A program made the position numbers and the translations under genes. From Anaeromyxobacter soli (lineage in GTDB: Bacteria > Myxococcota > Myxococcia > Myxococcales > Anaeromyxobacteraceae), in the NCBI RefSeq assembly GCF_022808855.1, contig NZ_JAKZLF010000023.1, forward strand, positions 5,632 through 69,631: 64,000 nt of DNA. Reading direction: 5' to 3'. Positions 51,491 to 60,103 of this stretch are shown in pieces. Position 1 is the first letter of the stretch. Every line of letters begins with the position of its first letter. The notes beneath the pieces were generated by a model that saw nothing but the letters and a program-made list of their open reading frames with translations, searched no databases and was not told where the DNA came from.

Positions 51491-53299
51491 CTACCTGCCC
51501 CGGCGGCGCCGCCGTGCCCAGGCCACGAGCGAAGGCAGCGAGAGGAGCGCGCCCGCGCCGAACCCGCCCGAGGAGCCGCAGCCGCCGCCCTGCACGAGCG
51601 GGAAGCTCGGCATGCCCGGCACGCCCCCCACCGAGGCGAGCTTCTTCCCCTGCACCGCGAGGATCTGCATCGCGAGCGCCTCGCGCGCCGCCATCACCCG
51701 CTGCGGGTCGACCTCGGTCTGCGAGGCGGAGGGGAAGAGGTCGCGCGCGATCTTGCGCGCGGCGTCGCCCTGGCCCGCGTCGGCGAGGAGCTTCAGGTAC
51801 TCGTAGTCCTCCATGCCCTCGCGGATCATCTTGAGCCGGATCGAGGCGACGGGGATCTGGGTCGAGCCGCCGATCCGATCGGGCCGGCCGGGGTAGAAGA
51901 GCGTCCCGTCGCCGTTGCCGGAGAAGTCCCACTGGTTCGACCACGCGTCGTGGGTGAACGCGAACGCCGTCTCCCAGTACAGCTCGCCGGTCGCGCCCTC
52001 GAGGAAGGAGATCCACTCCATGGCGCGGTTCCGCACGGCGGACGCGTCGATCATGTAGGAGGGCCAGCCGGTGGTGTACTCGTCCCACTCCGACGGGCTG
52101 CCCATGTTCACCGTGCCGCCGCAGCCGTGGCTCATGCAGCTCTGGTAGAGCCAGAGCTCCTTGGCCTTCGACTGCGCGAGGAAGCCGTCGTACTTGGAGC
52201 GGTTGTCGCCGGGGTGCTCGCCGGTCGGCTTGTCGTCCATCCAGTTGATGACCGGCACCATGATGTCGATGTCGCTCGACACGCCGTGCGCGTCGGAGTC
52301 CCAGATCTGCGTCGTCACGAGCGTCTTGAACTCGGGGTCGGCGTCATGGACGGCCTGCGTGCGGGTGGGGATGTCGTCCCAGCTGCAGGTGAGGGGCGGC
52401 TCGTCGCAGGTGTAGTCGAAGAGGCGATCCATCCAGCCCTTCGCGCGGAAGTGCTCCGCCCAGCGGCGGTGCTCGTCGACGGAGGTCTGGTTGCCGACGT
52501 ACTTCACGGTCGTGAGCTTCGCGCCGGGGAGGCGCGTCTGCGCCGTGCCGTCCACGAGCGCCGCGTAGTACTGGTCGAAGTGGTCGAAGTCGCCGTGGTG
52601 GCCGTCGTCGGCGACGCCCGAGAGCGAGATGCGGTGGTCGAGGCCGAGCGCGGCGTAGCGCGCGCGGATGGCGGCGTCGTCCTCGGGCGACACGCCGTGG
52701 CCGCCGGGGATGAGGCCGTACGACAGGCCGAAGTGCGTCTTGAGCGACGCCGTCGACGGCAGCTCGAAGTCCCAGGCCGTGAGCATCACGGGGATCTGCG
52801 CCTCGCCGGCGTCGGAGGTCACCGTCACCTTCCCGAAGTAGCTGCCGGGCTTCGCGTCGCGCGGTACCCGCACCTCGACCCAGATCGCCCGGCTCTCGCC
52901 CTCGGCGACGTCGAAGGGGAACGCGTTGCGCTTCTCGCCCACGACGTCGTCGACGTCGGGCACGAGCGCGTCCGGCCACCGGCCGGTGCCGCCGTCGAGG
53001 GCAGACGGCGTCTGCACGTCGATCGCGTCCTCGCGGTAGAGCTTCACGTCGTCGACGGTGCCGGGCCCCTGGAGGCTCGTGGCGCTCGCGGACACGCCGC
53101 GCGCCGGACCGGTCACCACCACCTGGAATGCCTCGAACTCGTTGCGGGCCGCCGCGATGCGCGCCTCGGTGCTCGGGCGCGGCTTTGCGTCGGGCCGGAT
53201 CTTCTCCGTCGCAGGGGCCACCCACACGTCCGCCGCGGAGGCGAACATCGGGGCGATCGAGAGGGCGGCGGCGAAGAGGACGGCTCGGCGGGAAGTCAT
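51491..53299 (-). CDS. Secreted DUF4091 protein with MYXO-CTERM-like anchor
   Basis: A 602-residue exported protein. The signal peptide is MTSRRAVLFAAALSIAPMFASA. Residues 25-200 are a beta-rich domain (EFEAFQVVVTGPARGVS, IWVEVRVPRDAKPGSYFGKV). The middle and C-terminal part match DUF4091, a TIM-barrel glycoside-hydrolase-like domain (RLKMIREGMEDYEYLKLLAD near 510). The end has a Cys-containing GGGCGSSGGFG motif, a short hydrophobic helix (AGALLSLPSLVAWA) and RRRRRGR, the layout of MYXO-CTERM sorting signals used in myxobacteria for surface processing. AAAGGAG precedes the ATG. The substrate is probably a polysaccharide; unproven. Confidence 0.85.
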   Translation of the reverse strand: MTSRRAVLFAAALSIAPMFASAADVWVAPATEKIRPDAKPRPSTEARIAAARNEFEAFQVVVTGPARGVSASATSLQGPGTVDDVKLYREDAIDVQTPSALDGGTGRWPDALVPDVDDVVGEKRNAFPFDVAEGESRAIWVEVRVPRDAKPGSYFGKVTVTSDAGEAQIPVMLTAWDFELPSTASLKTHFGLSYGLIPGGHGVSPEDDAAIRARYAALGLDHRISLSGVADDGHHGDFDHFDQYYAALVDGTAQTRLPGAKLTTVKYVGNQTSVDEHRRWAEHFRAKGWMDRLFDYTCDEPPLTCSWDDIPTRTQAVHDADPEFKTLVTTQIWDSDAHGVSSDIDIMVPVINWMDDKPTGEHPGDNRSKYDGFLAQSKAKELWLYQSCMSHGCGGTVNMGSPSEWDEYTTGWPSYMIDASAVRNRAMEWISFLEGATGELYWETAFAFTHDAWSNQWDFSGNGDGTLFYPGRPDRIGGSTQIPVASIRLKMIREGMEDYEYLKLLADAGQGDAARKIARDLFPSASQTEVDPQRVMAAREALAMQILAVQGKKLASVGGVPGMPSFPLVQGGGCGSSGGFGAGALLSLPSLVAWARRRRRGR

Positions 53300-53753
53300 C
53301 GGGTGGGGCTCCTTTCCCGTTCGGGTTTGCGAACGAGGAACGGAGGCCCAAGCGAGCGAATTTCTCGCCCCCCGGTGAGCAGAGGTGCCGTGGAGAGGGT
53401 GAAGCTCGGCCGCGCACCCACGCCATCCGACGCCCGGCGCCAGGGTGAGCCGATTCGTACAGCGAGCTCGCCTGCTCGCGATCGGGGCTGGGGTTACTGG
53501 AAGATCCGCGCCGGCTCGGCGCCCCGGCGCGGGCGTGGGCTACGCCCTGCTCGCACGCCCGTCGTACGGGCGGCGCCCAGGCTGTGGCCAATTTGGGGAT
53601 AGGCGCGGCGGGATGGGCGCGCGGCGGTCACGCGCGGCCGCGTGCCGGCGACGCACGGACGGCCAAAACGGCTCGCGCCGCACGGCGTGAGCCGCGCGGC
53701 GCGAGGGTGGGCGGCGGGAACCGCCCGATCAGGCTCTGCCCCGACCTCGGCTG
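53300..53753. other. 454-base intergenic region
   Basis: No gene is convincing. It holds the terminator at 53665-53694, a GCCCGT-CGT-ACGGGC palindrome near 53562-53576, and the ribosome-binding site of the DUF4091 gene at its low end. The middle (53440-53640) is less G-biased and more irregular than the coding regions around it. Confidence 0.5.
53665..53694 (-). terminator. Terminator of the 184-residue protein gene
   Basis: Minus-strand CGGCTC-A-CGCCG-TG-CGGCG-C-GAGCCG (53694-53669) folds into an 11-bp stem with one mismatch, followed by TTTT. It is about 60 bases downstream of the stop codon at 53754. Confidence 0.6.
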
Positions 53754-54308
53754 CTACTCACCGCCGTGGGGCGCGGCGGGGAACGCCGGCAGCGGCGGAG
53801 GCCGCGCGGCCTGCCGCGCGCGCGCCGAGGGCAGCGGCGGAGGCCGCTGGAGGGCGGGCGCCGGCCGGGCCACCGGGCTGGCCGACGGCGCGCGCTCCAG
53901 GAGCTCGACCCGCGCGCGGACGCGATCCAGGCGCTCGAGCGACGCCGCGAGCGCCTCGTCGAGCCACTCGTCGACCGCGCGGCGCTCGTCCGCCGCGATG
54001 ATTCGCCCCGAGGCGCGGAGCGTGTCCCAGACGGCGCGGTGCAGGAGCTTGAACTCCCGCGCGACGCGCGCCCCCTGGGCGCCCGAGCGGACGAGCACTG
54101 CGCAGCGCTGCAGCCCGTCCTCCATGGAGCGCGCGCGGGACGGCGGGGCGTCGCCCCGGAGGGCGAGCGCCATCTCCCGCAGCAGCGGCCCCACCGCGAA
54201 CCCGATCGCCGGCTCTCCGCCGAGCTCGTGCTCGACCGTCCCCCGCCAAGCCGACGCGATCTCGCCCCGCTGTTCCTCGATCAGAAGTCCCACCGCCACC
54301 GCTCTCAC
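53754..54308 (-). CDS. Unrecognised 184-residue protein, RsbRD-like helical domain
   Basis: Start GTG 54308. Residues 1-135 are helical and begin VGLLIEEQRGEIASAWRGTVE, a pattern similar to the N-terminal domain of RsbRD/RsbT co-antagonist proteins and myxobacterial histidine kinases (L-x-E-x-x-x-x-I-x-x-x-W). Conserved-looking parts are GPLLREMALALRG near 40 and REFKLLHRAVWDTLRASGRII near 84. Residues 140-184 are a Pro/Ala-rich tail (RPPPLPSARARQ). No HTH or membrane segment. Divergent from the TldD-like gene across 362 bases. The family link is a guess. Confidence 0.6.
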   Translation of the reverse strand: MRAVAVGLLIEEQRGEIASAWRGTVEHELGGEPAIGFAVGPLLREMALALRGDAPPSRARSMEDGLQRCAVLVRSGAQGARVAREFKLLHRAVWDTLRASGRIIAADERRAVDEWLDEALAASLERLDRVRARVELLERAPSASPVARPAPALQRPPPLPSARARQAARPPPLPAFPAAPHGGE

Positions 54309-54670
54309 GCCCCGCCTCCCCGTCCGCCTTCAGGACCCCGCGCCCGGCACCCCGGACCCACCGAAACGAGATAGCAACGGTCTTGCCAGCGCGCGCCTCC
54401 CCCCCGGCGACGCGCCGGCCGCGAGCTCGGCGAGCGGAGGGAGAAACGGATTTCCCAACCGGTGAACAGGGCGGGGCACGAGCGGCACCGCGCGGCTCCG
54501 CTCGCGCGCGTCTGCACGCTTCGCGGGACTCCGGAGCCGTGCACCGCCAGGCGAACGCACGCGCGGTGGGGGACGGGGCGAAAGCTCGCCCGGCCGGCCG
54601 CCGAGCCGCGGCCGCCCCGGAGGACGATCCGAGCCCGCGCCGCCCGGGGCCCCGTGCTAAGTCACGGGCG
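54309..54670. other. 362-base divergent intergenic region
   Basis: No gene supported. TGCTAAGTC at 54653-54661 resembles an extended -10 (TGC-TAAGTC) 9 bases before the TldD-like ATG, with no Shine-Dalgarno in between. The rest is GC-rich with no clear operator. Confidence 0.4.
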
Positions 54671-56422
54671 ATGCTCGCCGCCGCCCTCGCCGCCGCCCTC
54701 GCGGTCGCCGCCGCACCCGCCCCCCCTCACCCGCCCGCGCAGGCGGTCGCCGACGAGCGGCTGGCCATCCTCGGCGCCATGCAGGCGGAGCTCTCCCGCT
54801 CGATGGAGCGGCTGCGGATCGAGGGCTACGACGCGCCGTACTTCATCGGCTACCAGGTGACGGACGTGGCGCGCCACCAGATCAGCGCGCGCTTCGGAGC
54901 GCTCTTCGAGGACGACGCGCGTCGCGACCGCAACCTGTTCGTCGATCTGCGCGTCGGCTCTTACGAGCTCGACTCGTCCGCGCCGGACGAGGGGCCGTTC
55001 CTCGTCATGGGCGAGGGGCCGAGCTGGTACGCGCCGAAGGAGGCGCCGCTCGACGGCGACACCACGGCGCTGCGCAACGCGCTGTGGCTCGCGACCGACG
55101 AGAAGCTCAAGGAGGCGCTGTCGTCGTACTTCAAGAAGCGCTCGCGCCAGGTGTACCGGCAGGACGATCCCGCGCGCGCCCCGAGCTTCACGCGCGAGGC
55201 GGCCTCGCGCCACGTCGACGCTCCCCTGCCCTTCCCCCTCGACCGCGAGCGCTGGAAGGCGCTCGCGCGCGAGGCCACGGCGCGCTTCCGGGCGCACCCC
55301 GCGATCTTCGACGCCTCCCTCCGGATCACCGCGGAGAGGCAGGTCCGCTGGTTCGCCTCGAGCGAGGGGTCCGCCCTCGTCACGGAGCGGACGCTCTACC
55401 TCGTCCACCTGCAGGCGGTGACCCGCGCGCCGGACGGCCAGCTCCTCGAGGACGGGCGCGACTTCTACGCGCGCACGGAGGCCGCGCTCCCATCGGAGGG
55501 CGAGGTCCGGGAGGCCGTCGACGCCGTCGCCGCGGAGCTCGAGGCCCTGCGCAAGGCGCCGGCCATCGATCCGTACACCGGGCCCGCGATCCTCGAGCCC
55601 GAGGCGGCGGGCGTGCTCTTCCACGAGGTGGTCGGACACCGGCTGGAGGGTGAGCGCGTCGACGACGACAAGGAGGGTCAGACGTTCAAGGGGCAGGTGG
55701 GGCAGCAGATCCTCCCCGCCTTCCTCTCGATCGTGGACGACCCGACGCTGGAGAGCGCCGCCGGCACGGCGCTCAACGGCAGCTACGCGTTCGACGATCA
55801 GGGCGTCGCCGCGCAGCGCACGGTGCTCGTGAAGGACGGCCGGCTCGTGACCTACCTGCTCTCGCGAAAGCCGGTGCGCCCGTTCGAGCGCTCGAACGGC
55901 CACGGCCGCAGCCAGGGCGGGCGGAGCCCCACCGCGCGGATGGCGAACCTCGTCGTCGAGTCGCGGCGGACGGTGTCGCACGACGAGCTGAAGCGCCTGC
56001 TCATGAAGGAGGCCCGCCGCCAGGGGAAGCCCTACGGGCTCGTCATCCGCGACGTCACGGGAGGCGACACGAACACGATGTCCTACGGTTACCAGGCGTT
56101 CAAGGGGACCCCGCGGCTCGTCTACCGGGTGGACGCGAGGACCGGCGAGGAGGTGCTCGTGCGCGGCGTGGAGCTCGTCGGGACGCCGCTCACCAGCGTG
56201 AACAAGGTGATGGCGACGACACGCGAGGTGAAGGTGTTCAACGGCTACTGCGGCGCGGAGAGCGGCTACGTGCCGGTGTCGACCGTGGCCCCTGCCGCGC
56301 TCGTCGGCGAGATCGAGCTGCAGCGGGTGGCCCGCGCGAGCGAGCGGAGCCCGATCCTGCCCGCGCCTTGGTCCGAGGCCCCCTCGGGCGCCTCCCCGCG
56401 CAGTCCGGGGGTGGCGCCGTGA
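54671..56422 (+). CDS. Exported TldD/PmbA-family metallopeptidase
   Basis: A 583-residue TldD-like protein. The zinc site HEVVGHR (HExxxH) is at 318-323, with LEGERVDDDKEGQTFKG following, as in TldD; the third ligand should be one of the C-terminal cysteines (FNGYCGAESGYVPV near 525). Family blocks LVRHPNAG-like SYAFDDQGVAAQRTVLVKDG near 372 and QGGRSPTARMANL near 415 are present. Unlike cytosolic TldD, the N-terminus (MLAAALAAALAVAAAPAPPHPPA) looks like a Sec signal peptide, and 180 residues precede the usual start. No pmbA partner follows; instead an overlapping 158-residue gene does. The role is probably proteolysis in the periplasm. Confidence 0.82.
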   Translation: MLAAALAAALAVAAAPAPPHPPAQAVADERLAILGAMQAELSRSMERLRIEGYDAPYFIGYQVTDVARHQISARFGALFEDDARRDRNLFVDLRVGSYELDSSAPDEGPFLVMGEGPSWYAPKEAPLDGDTTALRNALWLATDEKLKEALSSYFKKRSRQVYRQDDPARAPSFTREAASRHVDAPLPFPLDRERWKALAREATARFRAHPAIFDASLRITAERQVRWFASSEGSALVTERTLYLVHLQAVTRAPDGQLLEDGRDFYARTEAALPSEGEVREAVDAVAAELEALRKAPAIDPYTGPAILEPEAAGVLFHEVVGHRLEGERVDDDKEGQTFKGQVGQQILPAFLSIVDDPTLESAAGTALNGSYAFDDQGVAAQRTVLVKDGRLVTYLLSRKPVRPFERSNGHGRSQGGRSPTARMANLVVESRRTVSHDELKRLLMKEARRQGKPYGLVIRDVTGGDTNTMSYGYQAFKGTPRLVYRVDARTGEEVLVRGVELVGTPLTSVNKVMATTREVKVFNGYCGAESGYVPVSTVAPAALVGEIELQRVARASERSPILPAPWSEAPSGASPRSPGVAP

Positions 56423-56895
56423 GCCTGCCCCTCCCCGTCCCCACGCTCGACTCCGTCCTCCTCCAGCCGCGCCGCGGCGCCCTCGACGCGTTCCTCCGCG
56501 CGGGCTGGACGCCCTACGCGACGCCCATCGGGCTCGACGCCGAGCGGCGCCGCCTCCTCAACATCGATCTCTCCGAGCCGGACGTCTGCTTCCGGAAGGA
56601 CGGCGAGCTCGCCGCCGTCGCCCACCTCGAGGCGGATCGCGAGGGGCTCGTGACGCTCATGGAGGTCGTCGGCGCCGAGCCGGCGGACCCGGTGCGTGTG
56701 TCCCTCGCGCTGCTGGGCGCCGAGGCCGGCCCGCCCCGCAGCGGCGGGGGCGCCGAGGCGCGCGAGTGGGTGTGGGGCCCCGAGTCGGGCGCGGCCCTCC
56801 AGGTGGCCGGCGAGCCGGTGCGGCTCTGGCTCTGCGCGGAGCGCGCCTACGGCGACAGGCTGTGGCTGGTCGCGAGCGTCGTGCGCCGGGCCTGA
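56419..56895 (+). CDS. Unrecognised 158-residue protein coupled to TldD-like protease
   Basis: The GTG start overlaps the TldD-like stop (GTGA), so the two are translationally coupled. The product is a soluble alpha/beta protein with no signal peptide (MSLPLPVPTLDSVLLQPRRG, DAFLRAGWTPYATPIGL near 25, VRVSLALLGAEAG near 90, then two strands VWGPESGAALQVAG and RLWLCAERAYGDRLWLV). I do not recognise a family. Its link to the protease is only by position. Confidence 0.65.
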   Translation: MSLPLPVPTLDSVLLQPRRGALDAFLRAGWTPYATPIGLDAERRRLLNIDLSEPDVCFRKDGELAAVAHLEADREGLVTLMEVVGAEPADPVRVSLALLGAEAGPPRSGGGAEAREWVWGPESGAALQVAGEPVRLWLCAERAYGDRLWLVASVVRRA

Positions 56896-56897
56896 GC

Positions 56898-57743
56898 TCA
56901 GCGCTCGAAGCCGCGCCACGCGACGTAGCGCCGGAACTCCGCCTCGAACGCCTCGGGCTCGAGGCCGACGGCGGCGCGGAAGGCGGACGCGAACGAGAGC
57001 CCCGCGCCCATCCCGTCGAGCACGGCCCGCACGCGCGCGTCGCCGTAGCGCGCGACGAGGAATCCGAACGCGTGGTGCGCGGCGCCGTAGACGAGCTCCG
57101 CCTGGCGGAGGTACAGCGCCTCCGACTCGGAGAGCGGATCCGGGCCGCCAGCGCCCCCTGCCGCGGAGGGCGCCGCGCCGTCGTAGAAGCGCGCGAGGTC
57201 CGCGAGAGCCGCGTGGCGCCGCTCCTGCCCCGCCGCGACGCTCGCGAGCCCCTCGGTGAACCAGCGCGGGATGCCCTTGTAGAGCCAGGTCTGCGCGTCG
57301 CCCGCGCGCTGCCACATCGCGCAGTGGGCGAGCTCGTGCGCGAGGAGCTCGGCGACCCGGCCGCGGCGCGCGCCGACGAGCCCGCCGAGCCCTCCCCACG
57401 TGCGCGGGGACTGCAGCTCGATCGTGGCGTAGCGCGCCCAGGCCCTCAGCCAGGGGTAGCCCGGCCGCGACGCGGCGCGCTCGAGCGCCGCGTGGCTGGG
57501 GTGGAGGGTGATGGTCACCGGGACGGCGAGCGCCCCGAAGCGCTGCGCGCGCGGCGCCGCGAGGGCGAGCGCGTCCGCGACGCGCCGGGCCTCGCCGGCG
57601 TCCTCCGGGCCGAACACGATGCGGAAGCGCGCCCCGCCGGCGGAGACGTCGAGGGCGCGCTCGGCGCCGGCCCCGTCGCGGGGCGCGCGCGGAGCGCACG
57701 CGGCGAGGAGCGCGAGCGCGGCGGCGAGCGCGACGCGGGGCAC
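56898..57743 (-). CDS. Lipoprotein gluzincin (peptidase MA-like)
   Basis: A 281-residue protein with a lipoprotein signal (VALAAALALLAACAP, lipobox LAAC, Cys near 16). Residues 136-140 are HELAH, a zinc HExxH site, with a downstream WFTEGLA near 160-166 supplying the third ligand Glu, as in MA clan peptidases. An Ala/Gly-rich loop (SAAGGAGG) follows near 185, and helices end the protein. The start is GTG at 57743. The 3' end converges on the 158-residue gene with 2 bases between stop codons. The substrate is unknown. Confidence 0.78.
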   Translation of the reverse strand: MPRVALAAALALLAACAPRAPRDGAGAERALDVSAGGARFRIVFGPEDAGEARRVADALALAAPRAQRFGALAVPVTITLHPSHAALERAASRPGYPWLRAWARYATIELQSPRTWGGLGGLVGARRGRVAELLAHELAHCAMWQRAGDAQTWLYKGIPRWFTEGLASVAAGQERRHAALADLARFYDGAAPSAAGGAGGPDPLSESEALYLRQAELVYGAAHHAFGFLVARYGDARVRAVLDGMGAGLSFASAFRAAVGLEPEAFEAEFRRYVAWRGFER

Positions 57744-57758
57744 GCCCTCCTCTACCGT

Positions 57759-58703
57759 TCAGCGTGCGGGCGGCGCAAGCGCCCCGGCGAGGCCGAGGAG
57801 GAGCGGTGCGAGGTCGGTGAGGTCCCGCACGGCGTCGAGCGCGGCCGCGGCGCGGCCGAACCCGAGCACGGGGACCGGCGCGCGGGTGTGGTTGCGGATG
57901 GACAGATCCTCCACGTTGCCGTGGTCGCTCGCGACGACGAGCGCGTCGTCCGGCCCGAGCGCGGCGACGAGCGCGCGGAGGAAGGCGTCGACGCGCTGCA
58001 AGGCGTCGAGGGCGGCGGGCATGGACCGCGCGTGGCCGGCCTCGTCGGTCTCGAAGAACTCGACGAGCGCGAGATCCGCGCCCGCGGCCAGCGCGCCGAG
58101 GATCCCCGCCGCCTCCTCGGGCGCGCGCTCGGGCACGTCCGCGCCGTGAGCTCGCGCGCGGCGCCCGGTGAGGTCGTGGGTGAGCGCCCGCCCCGCGCGC
58201 GCGTCGGCCCACGTCCGGAAGCGGAAGCCCCCCGCCGCGTACGCGATCGTCGTCGCCGCGGCGCGCGGGCGGCGACGCCCGAGCGCGAGCTCCGGCTCGC
58301 CGTCCGCCTCGAGGCCCAGGGCGCGCAGGTAGGCGACCGGGTACGCGTTCGCGAACACCGCGGTGCGCCCCGCGGCGGCGAGCGCGCGGAACAGCGAGCG
58401 CGCGCGGAGGAGCTCGCGGAGCGGCGCGTTCGGAAAGCCGAGCACGTGACGACCCACCGCCGCCGGCGCGTTCTCGCCGGTCAGGATCGCCGTCTGCCCC
58501 GTCGCCGACTGGGGGCGACCGGGGACGCCGAGGCACGCGTCGGCGAGGACGGCACGCCCGCCGGCCGGGAGCGGCGTCCCGGTGCCGTCCGCGAAGCGCG
58601 ACAGCAGCAGGTCGGCGCGGGCGAGCGGGTTCCGGTCCGGGTCCGGGAGCCCGGCGCCGACGCCGTCGACGAAGACGAAGAGGACCGCCACGCGGTGTGT
58701 CAT
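57759..58703 (-). CDS. Alkaline-phosphatase-superfamily metalloenzyme (iPGM/phosphopentomutase-like)
   Basis: A 314-residue protein. VFVDGVGAGLPDP near residue 12 holds the first metal-binding Asp. SATGQTAILTGENA near 62 has the nucleophile Thr/Ser region. EFFETDEAGH near 220 and ASDHGNVEDLS near 265 give the second set of Asp/His ligands. The pattern matches 2,3-bisphosphoglycerate-independent phosphoglycerate mutase relatives, but the protein is shorter than iPGM and lacks its inserted domain, so the reaction is open. ATG 58703 is the start; the open frame before it is not conserved-looking. Divergent from the dehydrogenase operon across 107 bases. Confidence 0.8.
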   Translation of the reverse strand: MTHRVAVLFVFVDGVGAGLPDPDRNPLARADLLLSRFADGTGTPLPAGGRAVLADACLGVPGRPQSATGQTAILTGENAPAAVGRHVLGFPNAPLRELLRARSLFRALAAAGRTAVFANAYPVAYLRALGLEADGEPELALGRRRPRAAATTIAYAAGGFRFRTWADARAGRALTHDLTGRRARAHGADVPERAPEEAAGILGALAAGADLALVEFFETDEAGHARSMPAALDALQRVDAFLRALVAALGPDDALVVASDHGNVEDLSIRNHTRAPVPVLGFGRAAAALDAVRDLTDLAPLLLGLAGALAPPAR

Positions 58704-58810
58704 AACCCGGGCGGCGCGCGGACGCGCCACAGGGCACCTTCGGGCACGGTGCGCGGGCGAGACGCCGGGCCGCCTCGGCGCTATTCTCCGCGCGCCCGAG
58801 CCAGGACCCC

Positions 58811-60103
58811 ATGCCCCGCCTCCCGACCTTCGATCCCGACTGCACCATCTTCTTCGACGGCGAGCCCATCCCCGCGCGGCGGGGCGAGCCCGTCGCCGCC
58901 GCGCTCCTCGCCCACGGGCGCCCCCTCGTGTCGCGCAGCGCCAAGTACCACCGCCCGCGCGGCGCCTTCTGCCTCACCGGCTCGTGCGGCTCCTGCCTCG
59001 TCCGCGCCGGCGGGCTCCCGAACCAGCGGGCCTGCCGGACGCCGTGCCAGCAGGGACTCACGGTGCAGACGCAGAACGCGCTGCCGACGGCCCAGCACGA
59101 CCTGCTCGGCGCGATCGACCTCGTCTACCCGCACGGCCTCGATCACCACCACCTCATGACCTGGAGCGGGATCGCGAACCACGCCGCGGTGGCGTTCTCG
59201 CGCCGGCTCGCGGGCCTCGGCACGCTGCCCGACGTCGAGGCGCTCCCGGCCGAGCGCTCCGCGCCGGCCTCGGAGGAGCGCTTCGACGCGCTCGTCGTGG
59301 GCGCCGGCCCCGCGGGGCTCGCCGCCGCCGAGGCCCTCGCGGAGCTGGGCCGCCGGGTGCTCGTCGCCGACGCCGAGCCCGCGGTGGGCGGACGGCTCCG
59401 CTGTCGCTACGGCCTGCGGGGAGAGCCGGACCTCGCCTGGGCGGCGCGGGTGGTCGCCCGGGTGACGGCGGCCGGGGGCGAGGTCGCGCTGCGCACCGCG
59501 GTGCTCGGGCTCTGGCGCGACGGCGGCAGCCCCCTCGCCGCGCTCGACGCCGACGGGCCGCCGCGGCGGCTCCGCCTCGTGCGGCCCGGACGCATCGTGG
59601 TCGCGGCGGGCGGCCACCCCCAGCCGCCCGCCATCGCCGACGGCGATCGACCGGGCGTGTACGGGGGCCGCGGCCTCGCGGTGGCTCTCGCGGAGCACGG
59701 GGTCGTCCCGGGCCGGCGCGCGATCGTGCTCGGCGAGGGGGCGGAGCCGGAGGCGCTCACGGCCCGGCTCGCCGCGGCCGGGATGGAGGTCCGCCGGCTG
59801 CGGAGCGCGGAGGGCGGGCGGGTCCTCGGCCGCGCGCGCGTGCGCGCGCTCGAGCTCGCGGGCGAGCGGATCCCGGTCGACGTCGTCGCCGTGGCCACCC
59901 CTCCCGCGCCGGCGACCGAGCTCGCGCGCGAGCTCGGCGCGGAGCTCGTGCTCGACGCGACCACGGGCGTGTTCGCCCTGCGCGTGGCCGCCGACGGGCG
60001 GACCGGCGTCGACGGGCTCTTCGCGGCGGGCGAGGTGACGGGGACGATGGACGGCGCGCGCGCGGCCGAGGCGGGCCGGCGGGCGGGGGAGGCCGCGCGA
60101 TGA
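58811..60103 (+). CDS. FAD/[2Fe-2S] subunit of an amine or imino acid dehydrogenase (HcnAB/sarcosine oxidase alpha-like)
   Basis: A 430-residue fusion. Residues 10-95 are a [2Fe-2S] domain with GAFCLTGSCGSCLVRAGGLP and RACRTPC supplying four cysteines. Residues 155-430 are an FAD-binding disulfide-reductase-type domain (DALVVGAGPAGLAAAEALAELG near 158, VAAGGHPQPPAIADGDRPGVY near 258, GLFAAGEVTGTMDGARAAEAG at the end). It is like HcnA+HcnB or opine/sarcosine/D-hydroxyproline dehydrogenase alpha subunits. Related alpha subunits carry a BFD-type [2Fe-2S] domain at the C-terminus; this one stops before it, and the next gene has it instead. Overlaps the next gene by 4 bases. Confidence 0.82.
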   Translation: MPRLPTFDPDCTIFFDGEPIPARRGEPVAAALLAHGRPLVSRSAKYHRPRGAFCLTGSCGSCLVRAGGLPNQRACRTPCQQGLTVQTQNALPTAQHDLLGAIDLVYPHGLDHHHLMTWSGIANHAAVAFSRRLAGLGTLPDVEALPAERSAPASEERFDALVVGAGPAGLAAAEALAELGRRVLVADAEPAVGGRLRCRYGLRGEPDLAWAARVVARVTAAGGEVALRTAVLGLWRDGGSPLAALDADGPPRRLRLVRPGRIVVAAGGHPQPPAIADGDRPGVYGGRGLAVALAEHGVVPGRRAIVLGEGAEPEALTARLAAAGMEVRRLRSAEGGRVLGRARVRALELAGERIPVDVVAVATPPAPATELARELGAELVLDATTGVFALRVAADGRTGVDGLFAAGEVTGTMDGARAAEAGRRAGEAAR

